NCBI GenBank assembly: GCA_030765065.1
Contig: CM060986.1
Span: 76,005,573-76,069,572 of the forward strand
Length of the DNA: 64,000 bases
DNA from: Deroplatys truncata
Taxonomy: Eukaryota > Arthropoda > Insecta > Mantodea > Mantidae
Reading direction: 5' to 3'
Shown piece after piece: positions 27,075-36,145 of the stretch. The position numbers and the translations under genes were made by a program. Positions within the stretch are counted from its first letter, which is position 1. Each line of letters begins with the position of its first letter. The notes under the pieces were generated by a model. That model did no database searches, was not told where the DNA came from, and saw nothing but the letters and a program-made list of their open reading frames with translations.

Positions 27075-27655
27075 TTTTCACAATTTCACTTCAAAAATAC
27101 AGAGATATAAAGATATTGCTTCTGCCACTACACATAAAATTGGGCTTGATGAAGCAATTTGTAAGGGCTCTACCACAGGATGGACTCTGCTTCAAGTACC
27201 TTTCCAAGAAATTTCCCTTCATTACACAAGACAAATTAAAGGCTGGTCCTCAATAAAGAAACTGATGAAGGATGAAGATTTTGAGAAGACAATGAATGAG
27301 AGATAAATAGAAGCATGGACCGCCTTCCGATCAGTTACTGAAAACTTCTTAGGCAATAACAAAGATCCTAATTACAAGGCCATTGTCAAAACAATGTTGG
27401 AAAATTTCAAGAAGATGGGGTTGTAACATGAGTGTAAAGGTGCATTTTCTGCATTCACAAATTGGCTACTTTCCAGAAAATCTGGGACATTATAGAGAAG
27501 AGCAGGGTGAACGTTTTCACTAAGATATTAAGGAAATGCAGAGGAGATATCAGGGGAGATGGAATGAAACTATGATGGCCAACTACTGTTGGATGTTGAG
27601 GAGGAACAGTCATCTTCAAGGATCTGCAAGGAAGTCAAACAAAAGAATGTTTTAA
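27075..27655 (+). pseudogene. Broken copy of a conserved arthropod multicopy gene family
   Basis: Three pieces in shifting frames match a protein family I recall as repeated, uncharacterised genes in many arthropod genomes. They are: LPLHIKLGLMKQFVRALPQD with FKYLSKKFPFITQDKLKAG (about 27119-27245); FLGNNKDPNYKAIVKTMLEN (near 27341-27402); and NMSVKVHFLHSQIGYFPENL, then REEQGERFH and RRYQGRWNETMMANYCWML (27427-27598). At least three frame changes or stops interrupt it. The multicopy distribution suggests a TE-linked or TE-derived gene. The function is not known to me. It starts right at the edge of the ~0.9 kb repeat copy. Confidence 0.65.
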
Positions 27656-28029
27656 AAAAATTAAATGAAACACATTGGCTTCTTGTTTTGTTAAAATGTA
27701 GTTGTGAAATAAATTATGGGAGTTCTTGAGAGTATTCTTAATATGTTTCTTGAATAAAAACTTACCTTGTGTGAAATGGTATTTGAATACTTTTTCTACA
27801 CTCACTAGTAAAATTGTCAAAACATTACTTATTTTGTTTAAAAACCTGACGTGATAGAAAAAAATGGAAGTTATTTCTGGAATCAGCATAAAAACTTGAT
27901 TCAAGAACATTTACTTTTAAGAAATCATCTGACAAAAAGTTTGAAAATGCAGACTAGTGTTATGGTCCGACCTTTAGCTGTGCTTATGTAAGTGCATTAA
28001 TACAGATATAAAATATTATAGAACCAGAT

Positions 28030-28720
28030 TTCCTAACTTAAGACGAGCAGGCAAGCAGAGGTATAAAGTTTAGTTTCCTTTATATAATAGCACTGTTAAG
28101 TTTTGAATGATTATCAGAAAACATTGATCTCTTAATTCACAATAGCAGGCATGCAGAGGTATAAAGATGAATTTATATTTGTTTATGTATGAGAAATAAG
28201 AAATATAAAAAAATGGAGAAATACGCAGTTGCAGAGCATTTGTGGTCCACAGATCATCAGCTGGAAAAGAAACCAAAGCTCTTAAAGGCCCTTAGAAAAT
28301 TTGGGAAAAAGTGTTCACACATAAGAAGAAGCACAACATATTAAACTTTGATATCCCGTATGAACGAAATCTCATTGTACAGCAAGTCCAGCCAGAAAAC
28401 ACCATCTACAAGTCACAAGAGGAAGCAAGCAGTGAATCCAGGCTGATGATGGAGACAACAGTCTCAGAGGTAAGTTTTGGTGTGAAAGTGAAACTAGAAT
28501 AATAAAAATACAAGTGTACATGTAAGTATAAGGTTTAATTTTCTTTATGTAATAGCACTCTTCAAGTTTTTAATATTATCAGAAAACATTGATACAGATA
28601 TAAGTATTAAAGAATCAATCTCTTAATTTCAAGACAACAGCAGGCATGCAGAGATATAAAGTTCAGTTTTGTTTATGTAATAGCTCTGTTAAGTTTTGAG
28701 TAATTATTAGAAAACAACTA
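28030..28720. repeat. Local repeats of a ~130 bp unit
   Basis: A unit containing GCAGGCATGCAGAGGTATAA, TAGCACTGTTAAGTTTTGA and TTATCAGAAAACATTGAT recurs at about 28045-28130, 28140-28170 (partial), 28527-28600 and 28635-28715. The copies are imperfect and flank the possible exon at 28296-28469. Confidence 0.6.
28296..28469 (+). other. Possible orphan exon with strong donor
   Basis: An open frame follows a TAG at 28293. It encodes a charged peptide including ILNFDIPYERNLIVQQVQPE and ends at a near-perfect splice donor, CTCAGAG|GTAAGT. No matching acceptor or partner exon was identified and I do not recognise the peptide. It could be a decayed exon or chance. Confidence 0.25.
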
Positions 28721-29122
28721 TCTATTTAGTTATCATGCTGAGTGAGTAATTTATAGTCTCAGTCTTTTCACCTTTGCATATTACATCTTTATGGATATGA
28801 AATAAAATTATTGAAAGTCAAAACTCTGGCTTATAACCCATGGCCTAGAGGGTCTCAAGGATCCCAACATTTGCCAGGGACTTTGCTTGGCATCTGTAAA
28901 GGTAGATCCAAAGTCTGCGTAGGTCATAGGCTGACCGTAAAAGCCTAAGCTTGCACAAATACAATTATTGTTTGGGATATAAAATATCCACATTATTCAA
29001 TATGTATAAAGTAATCCACAGTTTTATATAAGATTTTATTTACCAAATACATATATTTTTTATCAGATGATTAATAAGTAGGTAACTAATAACCAGGCAT
29101 TGGTACCCAATGAAACAGGTCT
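28721..29122. other. Short unannotated stretch
   Basis: AT-rich, with no coding, RNA or repeat signature seen. Confidence 0.35.
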
Positions 29123-30070
29123 CTATACCTTTTTCACCATAAGCTGAAAAGAGAAGTAAAAAAAACCACGTGACAAGAAAGCATCTCATTGGCTGGTGGG
29201 AAAACCACAACCTTTCCTGCTTGGCATGTCATCTCTTCCTCTACAAAAAACAGTTTGGTTCAGACTGTAACATTTCGTGGTTATTCCCGTGCAGAGAAAT
29301 TTAAAAAACTCATTATTGTAACAGTTCAATTTATGAAACTAAATGTGTTTATTCAGATTTGCCTATAACTAAATGAACCGTTATAGCAGAGGCTTTAAGA
29401 GGCTATGCGCAGGCACTGCAGTTCATTTCTGGTTTCCGGCTAAGAATCCTCTGCCACTCTAAAAACATAAACGCGGGAAATGGAAGGAAGACAATTGTGT
29501 TAAATGCTTTTAACAAATTCTGTGAAAAGTACCCACCTTTAATCGACAATGAATATGTTTGGCCATTGTTTAGCAATAATTGAACTTCTTTGTTAGTGAT
29601 GCAGAATTGTTGCTCGGATAGCTTGGGTGGCGTTTGTTTTCTGTTGTATTTTAACCTATAGTGATAATGTGTTTTTAATTTGTTGACTCATAAAAGGTTA
29701 AAGCAAAAGTGATATACTGATATTAGTCATTATATGAATGATTTCTAAAGCCTGAAGTTAAGAACAGTTTAATCCAGTACCTTTAATCATAGACGCCGAA
29801 CTGTTCAGGTACAACTTTTATTTGTCTACTCTTAGCATTATGCGTTATAAGTTTAGGATGTAAGGCAAAATATAGGAATAAGACATACAATGTTTAAAAG
29901 CTAATGATCCCCAAGCTGCGCAATATACTGTATTCACATTCTGTCTGAAGCAATTTCCTCTCACGGGTCTTAGTTCCTCATCCTCAACATGGTGCTGCCA
30001 TGAGCTCAGCTGAGTGATACATTTAAGTTTTGTTTACTTGTCCTTTCAGCTTATAGTGAAAAAGGTATAG
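29123..30070. mobile_element. Non-autonomous TIR element (MITE-like), 948 bp
   Basis: The ends are inverted copies of each other over about 44 bp. Left: CTATACCTTTTTCACCATAA then GCTGAAAAGAGAAGTAAA. Right, reverse complemented: CTATACCTTTTTCACTATAA then GCTGAAAGGACAAGTAAA. Only about six mismatches are seen. No transposase is encoded between them. The inside contains ATTGGCTGGTGGGAAAACC and other moderately GC-rich sequence. No clear target-site duplication flanks it, so the superfamily is unassigned. Confidence 0.65.
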
Positions 30071-30739
30071 TAATGGATTTGTTCACTGTGTTTAAGTATC
30101 ATGGTCAGAGTGGAGAGGGAGAGGCAAGTAAACACTCCATTCCTTTCTTTTACCCATGAATGTAACCTACTCTACTCATCCACTGCAACACATAAGTAGA
30201 CAACTGCTGTGACACCTTTTTAAGAACAACTGAGGCACATTCACATTCAACATCTCTTACTCTACACAGTGCATAGTACAGATACTTTAGAACACAGTTA
30301 AACTGAAATCACCTGTCTCTCTCCCATCGGGTACCAACTTTTGCTACCTGCTAATAACAAAGCATTTCTTTTCAGAAAATGCATAAGGAAGCCGCCAATC
30401 TTCTGCAAAAATATTCTTATATGTCTTAGGGCCAATTCAGTTTTATGTAAAACCTACCTATATAGAGAAGTATACATACTACAATGATAAAAAATGCCAG
30501 TAGTTATTCTGAGAAATATATAACATACAAGGCAATTCATATGTGTCTAAAATATATAAGGCTTTTTTCTCAGGCTTAATTTTTCTTATCTTAAAATAAA
30601 TGTGCCATTACTGTCACCTATCTCATAATTAGTTGAATGAATTAATTAATAAACTCTATTTGTACATCTTTTATACACAATTCTTTTTAAAATATTCCAC
30701 TTATAAACTAACTTAACCTATGTACAAATTTTTTTCCAG
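30071..30739. other. Unannotated AT-rich stretch
   Basis: No convincing frame, RNA gene or TE signature was seen. Confidence 0.35.
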
Positions 30740-31412
30740 CTATGTTCTACCTATACTGCTCATTTTGTCTGGCACCCTAGCCTTATGGCTCAGCTGAGCA
30801 GCCCTTATTACCCTTAATCACCTATGATCCATCTTCTCCCTCCTCCGTTTGCCCTTCTACCTTTCTTATCTCTCTTACTTTTCTAATCCATTTCTTTTAC
30901 TTCATTCATTTACTTTCTTTAAGAACTCCCCCATATTCTTATTTTTCTTTTCTTCTTTTCTTGTTAATATTTTAATTGCTACTATTTTTCCATACATTTT
31001 TTCCTATTTTTCCACTTTTTATCTCCATTCTGCCAATTCTTTGCATTCTGTCATATAATGCTCTATGCTTTCACTACCTCCGCATAGTTCACAAATTCCG
31101 CTTTTTCTGCCTCTTAGCCATCACAGGTACATTGATCCTGTTCTCACCCATGCAAACCCTTCTTTTTCAGCTCTATTACAATAATCAACATACCCTTCTC
31201 TTCCTTTTTACTAATCTATAAAGTCCTAAGGATGTTTTATTCTCTAAGCTTACCCAAATCTGTCTTTCTGTGTCCCTCACTCTATTTCTTACTGTTATCC
31301 AGAAGCCGTTGCTATTTCTTTCTCCTGCTCTCCAAATATTTCCCATTCCTATCTTCTCCATAATTTTTTCTACTCTTGTCCACCAGCTAGTTTTATTTTT
31401 CATACTCTTTTG
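30740..31412 (-). pseudogene. LINE ORF2 C-terminal relic
   Basis: On the minus strand the segment encodes ENKTSLGLYRLVKRKRRVC, then after a broken stretch ICELCGGSESIEHYMTECKE. The C-x2-C ... H-x4-C knuckle near the C-terminus, preceded by a Ser-Leu-x-x-Tyr motif, is typical of ORF2 of insect non-LTR retrotransposons. Stops and frame changes interrupt it. The 5' continuation is cut by the Tc1 insertion at 31428. Confidence 0.55.
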
Positions 31413-31427
31413 TTGTTCTATACATAA

Positions 31428-32660
31428 ACTATGTGATCAAAAGTATCTGGACACCCCACAAACATACGTTTTTCATCTTAGGTGCATTGTGCTGCCATCT
31501 ACTGCCTGGTACTCATTATCCATGACCTCAGTAGTCATTAGACATCGTGAAACAACAGAATGGGATGCTCCATGGAACGCACGGACTTCGAACGTGGTCA
31601 GGTGATTGGGTGTCACTTGTGTCAGAAGTCTGTACGTGAGATTTCCACACTCCTAAACATCCCTAGATCCACTGTTTTGATGTGATAGTGAAGTGGAAAC
31701 GTGAAGGGACATGTACAGCATAAAAGCGTACGGGTCGACCTCGCCTGTTGACTGACAGAGACCGCCGACATTTGAAGAGGGTCGTAAAGAGTAATAGGCA
31801 GACATCTATCCAGACCATCACACAGGAATTCCAAACTGCATCAGGATCCACTCCAAGTACTATGACAGTTAGGTGTGAGGTGAGAAACCTTGGATTCCGT
31901 GGTCGAGCAGTTGCTCATAAGCCGCACATCACGCAGGAAAATGCCAAACGACGCCTCGCTTGGTGTAAGGAGCGTCAACATTACACGATTGAACAGTGGC
32001 AAAGCGTTGTGTGGAGTGACGAATCACGGTACACAATGTGGCGATCCGATGGCAGGGTGTGGGTATGGCGAATGCTCGGTGAACATCGTCTGCCAGCGTA
32101 TGTAGTGCCAACAGTGAAATTCGGAGGTGATGGTGTGGTCGTGGTTTTCCTGGAGGAGGCTTGCACCCCTTGTTCTTTTGCGTGGTACGATCACAGCGCA
32201 GACTACATTGATATTTTAAGCACCTTCTTGCTTCCCACTGTTGAGCAATTCGGGGATGGCGATTGCATCTTTCAACACGATCGAGCACCTGTTCATATTG
32301 CACGGGCTGTGGTGGAGTGGTTACACGACAATAACATCCCTGTAATGGACTGGCCTGCACAGAGTCCTGACTTGAATCCTATAGAATATCTTTGGGATGT
32401 TTTGGAACGCCGACTTCGTGCCAGGCCTCACCGACCTATATCGATTCCTCCCCTCAGTTCCGCACTCCGTGAAGAATGGGCTGCCATTCCCCAAGAAACC
32501 TATCAGCACCTGATTGAAAGTAGGCCTGCGAGAGTGAACGCTGTCATCAAGGCTAAGGGTGGGCCAACATCATATTGGCTTCCAGCATTACCGATGGAGG
32601 GCGCCACGAACTTGTACGTCATTTTCAGCCAGGTGTCCGGATACTTTTGATCACGTAGTG
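31428..32660 (+). mobile_element. Tc1-like DNA transposon, decayed
   Basis: It is bounded by inverted repeats: left 31428-31455 (ACTATGTGATCAAAAGTATC then TGGACACC) and right 32632-32660, whose reverse complement is ACTACGTGATCAAAAGTATC then CGGACACC, 26 of 28 matching. A TA lies just outside the right repeat (32661-32662), as expected of the superfamily. The left flank is slightly altered. Length is about 1.23 kb. It carries one transposase pseudogene. It lies between a LINE relic and the young LTR element. Confidence 0.9.
31572..32650 (+). pseudogene. Tc1-like transposase (DD34E), frameshifted
   Basis: The 5' part starts at ATG 31572 with MERTDFERGQVIG and a helix-turn-helix. The frame then breaks at about 31677-31685, and in the new frame a TAA (31721) interrupts before the long open part at 31748-32650 (300 residues). 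Within that part the DDE triad is complete: Asp in WSDES (residue 91), Asp in IFQHD (178) and Glu in PIEYLWD (213). The last two are separated by 34 residues, as in Tc1. The region after VKFGGDG departs from the usual Gly-rich WG-F motif, another sign of decay. The enzyme would cut and paste the element at TA sites. This copy cannot make a full-length product without its N-terminal DNA-binding domain. Confidence 0.9.
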
Positions 32661-32675
32661 TATCTTTAAAATTTC

Positions 32676-32679
32676 CCCT
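32676..32679 (+). repeat. Target-site duplication CCCT, left
   Basis: CCCT immediately precedes the 5' LTR and recurs at 39914-39917 immediately after the 3' LTR. Four-base duplications are normal for Ty3/gypsy-type integration. Confidence 0.75.
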
Positions 32680-32899
32680 TGAAGTGATAAGATCCGCGAG
32701 TACTCCGCGAGTACAAGAATAACCATAGCCAGAAGAAAAGTTAAGATTAATGCACGAATCAAACAAAATAAGAAGGAGATAAAAGAGAATATTAAAGATT
32801 AAGTAAAGGGGGGAATAAACATTATTATGGATGAAATAAAATAAAGTAGAGATGAAATAAAATATTATTACGGATGAAATAAAATAAAATAGAGACACG

Positions 32900-32907
32900 T
32901 ATAAATA
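32900..32907 (+). promoter_or_regulatory. LTR TATA box
   Basis: TATAAATA, the best core promoter match in the LTR, suggests transcription starts near 32930 and a U3 of about 250 bp. The same sequence lies at 38970-38977 in the 3' LTR. Confidence 0.55.
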
Positions 32908-33310
32908 GATCAGAAAGTAAAAGAACGTGAAAGGAAACAGACACAAGAAAATATGCCAGAGGGCAAAACACTTAACAAATACAGGAAAGGCTAGCTGGAG
33001 AACAGTTAGGTCCTATTGAAATCGCCGAGTGCTCACCGGCGGGCGAAACAAAGAAACGGATGTGCTAGTCACTCAAGCGCACAGAAAATTAAATCAGCCG
33101 TGAATAACGAGTAACAGTAGAAACGCTAACTGAGCCTAAGGGCAATGAAATTGAACCAATGGGTAGAAATCGCAGAGGAGCCATAGAACCAATAAGGAAG
33201 ATTAAATGTCACGTGAATAGTAAAACCAGGGAACAAAACTAGAAAAGAGGCGTGAAATAGATTTTGGTCTAGGAGCAGGAGCGCGCTTTAGACACGCGAA
33301 AGATGGAACA

Positions 33311-33515
33311 CTTTGTGTCGGGAAACGTTAGGAGGAGGACGTAGAAACTTGGTGTCGGGAAACGTTAGGAGGAGGATGTACAAACTTTGTGTCGGGAAGA
33401 GCTATGAGTAGGATGTAAAACTCTGCGTTGAGAAGAGCTAGGATGAAGACGATCTAGTTTGTGTTGGGAGGAGATAGAAAGAGAATGTTAGAATTCTGTA
33501 TCGGGAAAAGAGATA
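33311..33515 (+). repeat. LTR-internal degenerate 36-37 bp tandem repeats
   Basis: About six units each opening with a variant of CTTTGTGTCGGGAAACGTTA start near 33312, 33349, 33386, 33422, 33458 and 33493. The first two are nearly identical and the later ones diverge. The block is duplicated in the 3' LTR at 39381-39585. Confidence 0.75.
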
Positions 33516-33666
33516 GGGTAGCTAGGGATGACAAAAGTCATATAGTAAGTAAAGGAGAAATAGAATAAATTCAAGGGTAAAAGCACGGAGACTGTAACGG
33601 GGAAAAGCTGATAGGAACGCGTCTTGTGTGAAGGGCCTGCAGTACGAAAACAGTGTGGATCTTCAT

Positions 33667-33672
33667 AATAAA
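33667..33672 (+). terminator. Candidate LTR polyadenylation signal
   Basis: AATAAA followed by GGGCCATTGAGAGGAGTTGTGAG, a GT-rich stretch that would suit 3' processing. The equivalent position in the 3' LTR is 39737-39742. Other AATAAA copies near 32813-32890 are upstream or close to the TATA box and are less likely. Confidence 0.35.
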
Positions 33673-33846
33673 TGGGCCATTGAGAGGAGTTGTGAGTATC
33701 ATTCACCTCCCATCCACACAATCCCTGAGGTAAGATTCTCGTAACCCATCATCCTCTACCTGAGCAGCCGGCAATCACCTGAAACCCTACACCAAGACCT
33801 TACCAACCAGAAACGTTACCATTATTTTCCAAACCCCGCTACAAAA

Positions 33847-33860
33847 TGGCACCCAACGTG
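33847..33860 (+). other. Primer-binding site, Lys tRNA type
   Basis: TGGCACCCAACGTG lies 3 nt after the LTR. It matches the 3' end complement of tRNA-Lys as used by several retroelements (TGGCGCCCAACGTG) with one mismatch. The match fades beyond base 14. Confidence 0.65.
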
Positions 33861-34018
33861 TCTTACACCCACGCCTAGCACCCTACCAAACCAACACTCA
33901 CACCAACACAACGGAGGACGCCGCCAAGGAACCAGCCACCATCAACAGACCAACAGCAGCACAGCACAACAGCACCGAGTAAGTACAAACAACATTTCAT
34001 ACAACAAGGGAAAAGTGA

Positions 34019-36145
34019 ATGTTACTCCGTAACGGCAAAACAACAAAAAGCACCATGGAGAACGCCCTTACGGAGGAACAAACAACAGAAACAACTAATC
34101 AACAAGAACGTGCCGAAAATCCCTATACACTAGAGGCAGTTATTCAACAAATGTTTATACAATTCCAGCAACTTACCTCTCAAATCACCGCACAAGGTGA
34201 AACACTTAACTCTCAAATCACCGCACAAGGTGAAACACTTAACTCTCAAATCACCGCACAAGGTGAAACACTTAACTCTCAAATCACCGCACAAGGTGCA
34301 ACACTTAACTCTCAAATCACCGCACAAGGTGAAACACTGCATTCTCAGATCACTGCACAAGGTGAGAAAATCACCGCACAAGGTGAAACATTACACTCAC
34401 AAATTCAGACACAAGGAGAGACACTAAACGCAAAACTAACAGCACAGGAGGAAACCCTCAAACAATTAGAACAGAGACTGATGACCCAGGTACACACACA
34501 ATTAGTTGCCCAAGGGGAAAAGCTCGAGGCAAAAATTCTCGAGAAAATGAACACGAAATTCTCAGAACACCAAACACAAATAGAGGAGCAGGTAAACCGA
34601 CAAGCAACCCAAGTGTCCGAGATGAATGCAGGGCAAGTGTCTTTACAAACGGAGGTCATTAGCATTAGAACAGATGTTCTGGAGGCATGCTCCGAACTAA
34701 AATCTTTAAAGGGAAGGGTCACACAAATGTCTGCTGACCATGTTAACCAGGAACAGCTGAATTGTGATCTGCAAGCAGCATGTGTAAATATTAAGGAAAA
34801 TATAAATACAGAAATAACAGCAATGAAAGAACTCATCACCAATTCAACAAACCAAGCAGCTGCAGGACACAACGCGGCATTACAACTAATTGACAAAAAT
34901 TCGCGTGAGTTGGCACAGGTTAGAGCAACAATAGCAAGACAGCAGAATGTGTCAAATCAAAATGCCAATAACCATGCCACCTCTCGCGAGAATATCACCG
35001 CGGAAACGCAACCTGCAATTCACGTGCAGCTTGCGTCGTCGCAGTCACCAACTTCTAGTTTAGCTCATGAGGGACATAGCTATATGAATGTGCATGCATA
35101 CCCTCTACATCTTAATTTATTAAATGAGATAGCCGTACCACAGTTCAATGACTTGCGAGACAATGCGAAACGATACATTATGGATCTGGACGCATATTTC
35201 GAGTTGAAACAAATTCCGGAAAACTTGAAATTATTGATTATAAAGAAAGGGCTACAAGGCAGGGCACTCTCTTGGTTTCGGTTAGCGATCGGCGACCACA
35301 CCACATACTCTGACTTCAAACACTTATTCCTAACCAAATATTGGAATACTACCACCCAATACGCGGTGAGAATACGAATAAATAATGGGAAATATACACC
35401 AGGACAGGGGCAACAACTAATCGATTACTTCCTAGATCTGGCACAACAGAGCCAATTACTAGATCCACCCATGCAGGAAGATGAATTTGTAAAATTAATC
35501 GTGAGGCATTTCCCGGATAGTATCCGAAATAATTTAATTGTGGCTAGGGCGACAACCATTGCCGACACACTAGAACTGCTGACGGCGCTACAAGGACACC
35601 AGAGCGGTAGCTCAGAAAATAGAGCACCGACACAAAATTTCAGTGGGTTAAGGGCACACCCGAACTATCAGCAAAGACGAGGTCCATACCCTCAACAAAA
35701 CAGATACGATGACAGGGGCAACCAGTTTACGAGACACAGGGGCGACAACCATTTCCACAGGAACCCACCACGAGACAACGGGAGAAGGTACATAAACTAT
35801 GTAAGAGTGAACGGGAGCCGGAGACATAACTCATGGGGCACAAACACACCGGAACCCCGTGAATACGAAACAAGACAAGATGGACGCCACAGCCCGAACA
35901 AAACCTTCAATGAACGCAGCCGCCCAGGACAAAACGTAGACGCACCATCATGGCCCCAAGAAAACCGGCGGGAACATATAGAATACAACCCACGGTCAAA
36001 CCACCAACGAAATGACAACACGCAAACAAAACACACAGGGACCATAAAAAAGCAAACATGGTTCAACCGCGACAACCAGGGACCGACACAGCAGGATGAG
36101 AGGTGCGGTGGCGCATTCGGTGCCAACGCGACGACGGAAAACTAA
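34019..36145 (+). CDS. Gag polyprotein of LTR retrotransposon
   Basis: The 708-residue open frame is intact. Residues about 40-300 are Gln/Glu/Thr-rich and predicted coiled coil, including hendecad repeats of SQITAQGETLN (residues about 54-137). Residues about 366-527 match the retrotransposon Gag capsid domain (AVPQFNDLRDNAKRYIMDLD, then GRALSWFRLAIGD and a QLIDYFLDLAQQ helix). Residues 528-708 are Arg/Asn/Gln/Gly-rich and likely bind RNA. No CCHC zinc knuckle is visible. The start is the first ATG after the leader (MLLRNGKTT). Gag would form the virus-like particle that packages the element RNA. The stop overlaps the pol frame by about 46 nt, with pol in the -1 frame. At 708 residues it is long compared with a typical gypsy Gag because of the coiled-coil region. 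Confidence 0.9.
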   Translation: MLLRNGKTTKSTMENALTEEQTTETTNQQERAENPYTLEAVIQQMFIQFQQLTSQITAQGETLNSQITAQGETLNSQITAQGETLNSQITAQGATLNSQITAQGETLHSQITAQGEKITAQGETLHSQIQTQGETLNAKLTAQEETLKQLEQRLMTQVHTQLVAQGEKLEAKILEKMNTKFSEHQTQIEEQVNRQATQVSEMNAGQVSLQTEVISIRTDVLEACSELKSLKGRVTQMSADHVNQEQLNCDLQAACVNIKENINTEITAMKELITNSTNQAAAGHNAALQLIDKNSRELAQVRATIARQQNVSNQNANNHATSRENITAETQPAIHVQLASSQSPTSSLAHEGHSYMNVHAYPLHLNLLNEIAVPQFNDLRDNAKRYIMDLDAYFELKQIPENLKLLIIKKGLQGRALSWFRLAIGDHTTYSDFKHLFLTKYWNTTTQYAVRIRINNGKYTPGQGQQLIDYFLDLAQQSQLLDPPMQEDEFVKLIVRHFPDSIRNNLIVARATTIADTLELLTALQGHQSGSSENRAPTQNFSGLRAHPNYQQRRGPYPQQNRYDDRGNQFTRHRGDNHFHRNPPRDNGRRYINYVRVNGSRRHNSWGTNTPEPREYETRQDGRHSPNKTFNERSRPGQNVDAPSWPQENRREHIEYNPRSNHQRNDNTQTKHTGTIKKQTWFNRDNQGPTQQDERCGGAFGANATTEN
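34178..34429 (+). repeat. 33-bp tandem repeats in gag
   Basis: Five near-perfect 33 bp units start at 34178, 34211, 34244, 34277 and 34310 (TCTCAAATCACCGCACAAGG and GTGAAACACTTAA). They are followed by a 24 bp partial unit, a 30 bp unit and a diverged 33 bp unit to 34429. Each full unit encodes the 11-residue SQITAQGETLN. The near identity of units indicates recent expansion by slippage or unequal exchange. Confidence 0.95.

Larger units (their letters stand above)
32680..33843 (+). repeat. 5' LTR, 1164 bp
   Basis: It begins TGAAGTGATAAGATCC and ends CCCCGCTACA, giving the usual TG...CA ends. It contains a TATA box, a candidate polyadenylation signal and a 36-37 bp tandem repeat block. Sequence and length equal the 3' LTR in a line-by-line reading. 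Confidence 0.95.

Noticed and set aside
28030-28720. CRISPR-like spaced repeats
   Set aside because: Units are long, imperfect and irregularly spaced in a eukaryotic genome.
32503-32946. Minus-strand frame of 147 codons, also seen at 38708-39016
   Set aside because: Spans the Tc1 end and the A-rich LTR; low-complexity Phe/Tyr/Leu peptide, not a gene.
34130-34381. Antisense frame with repeated CGDLRVKC-like units
   Set aside because: Artefact of the 33 bp gag repeats read backwards.
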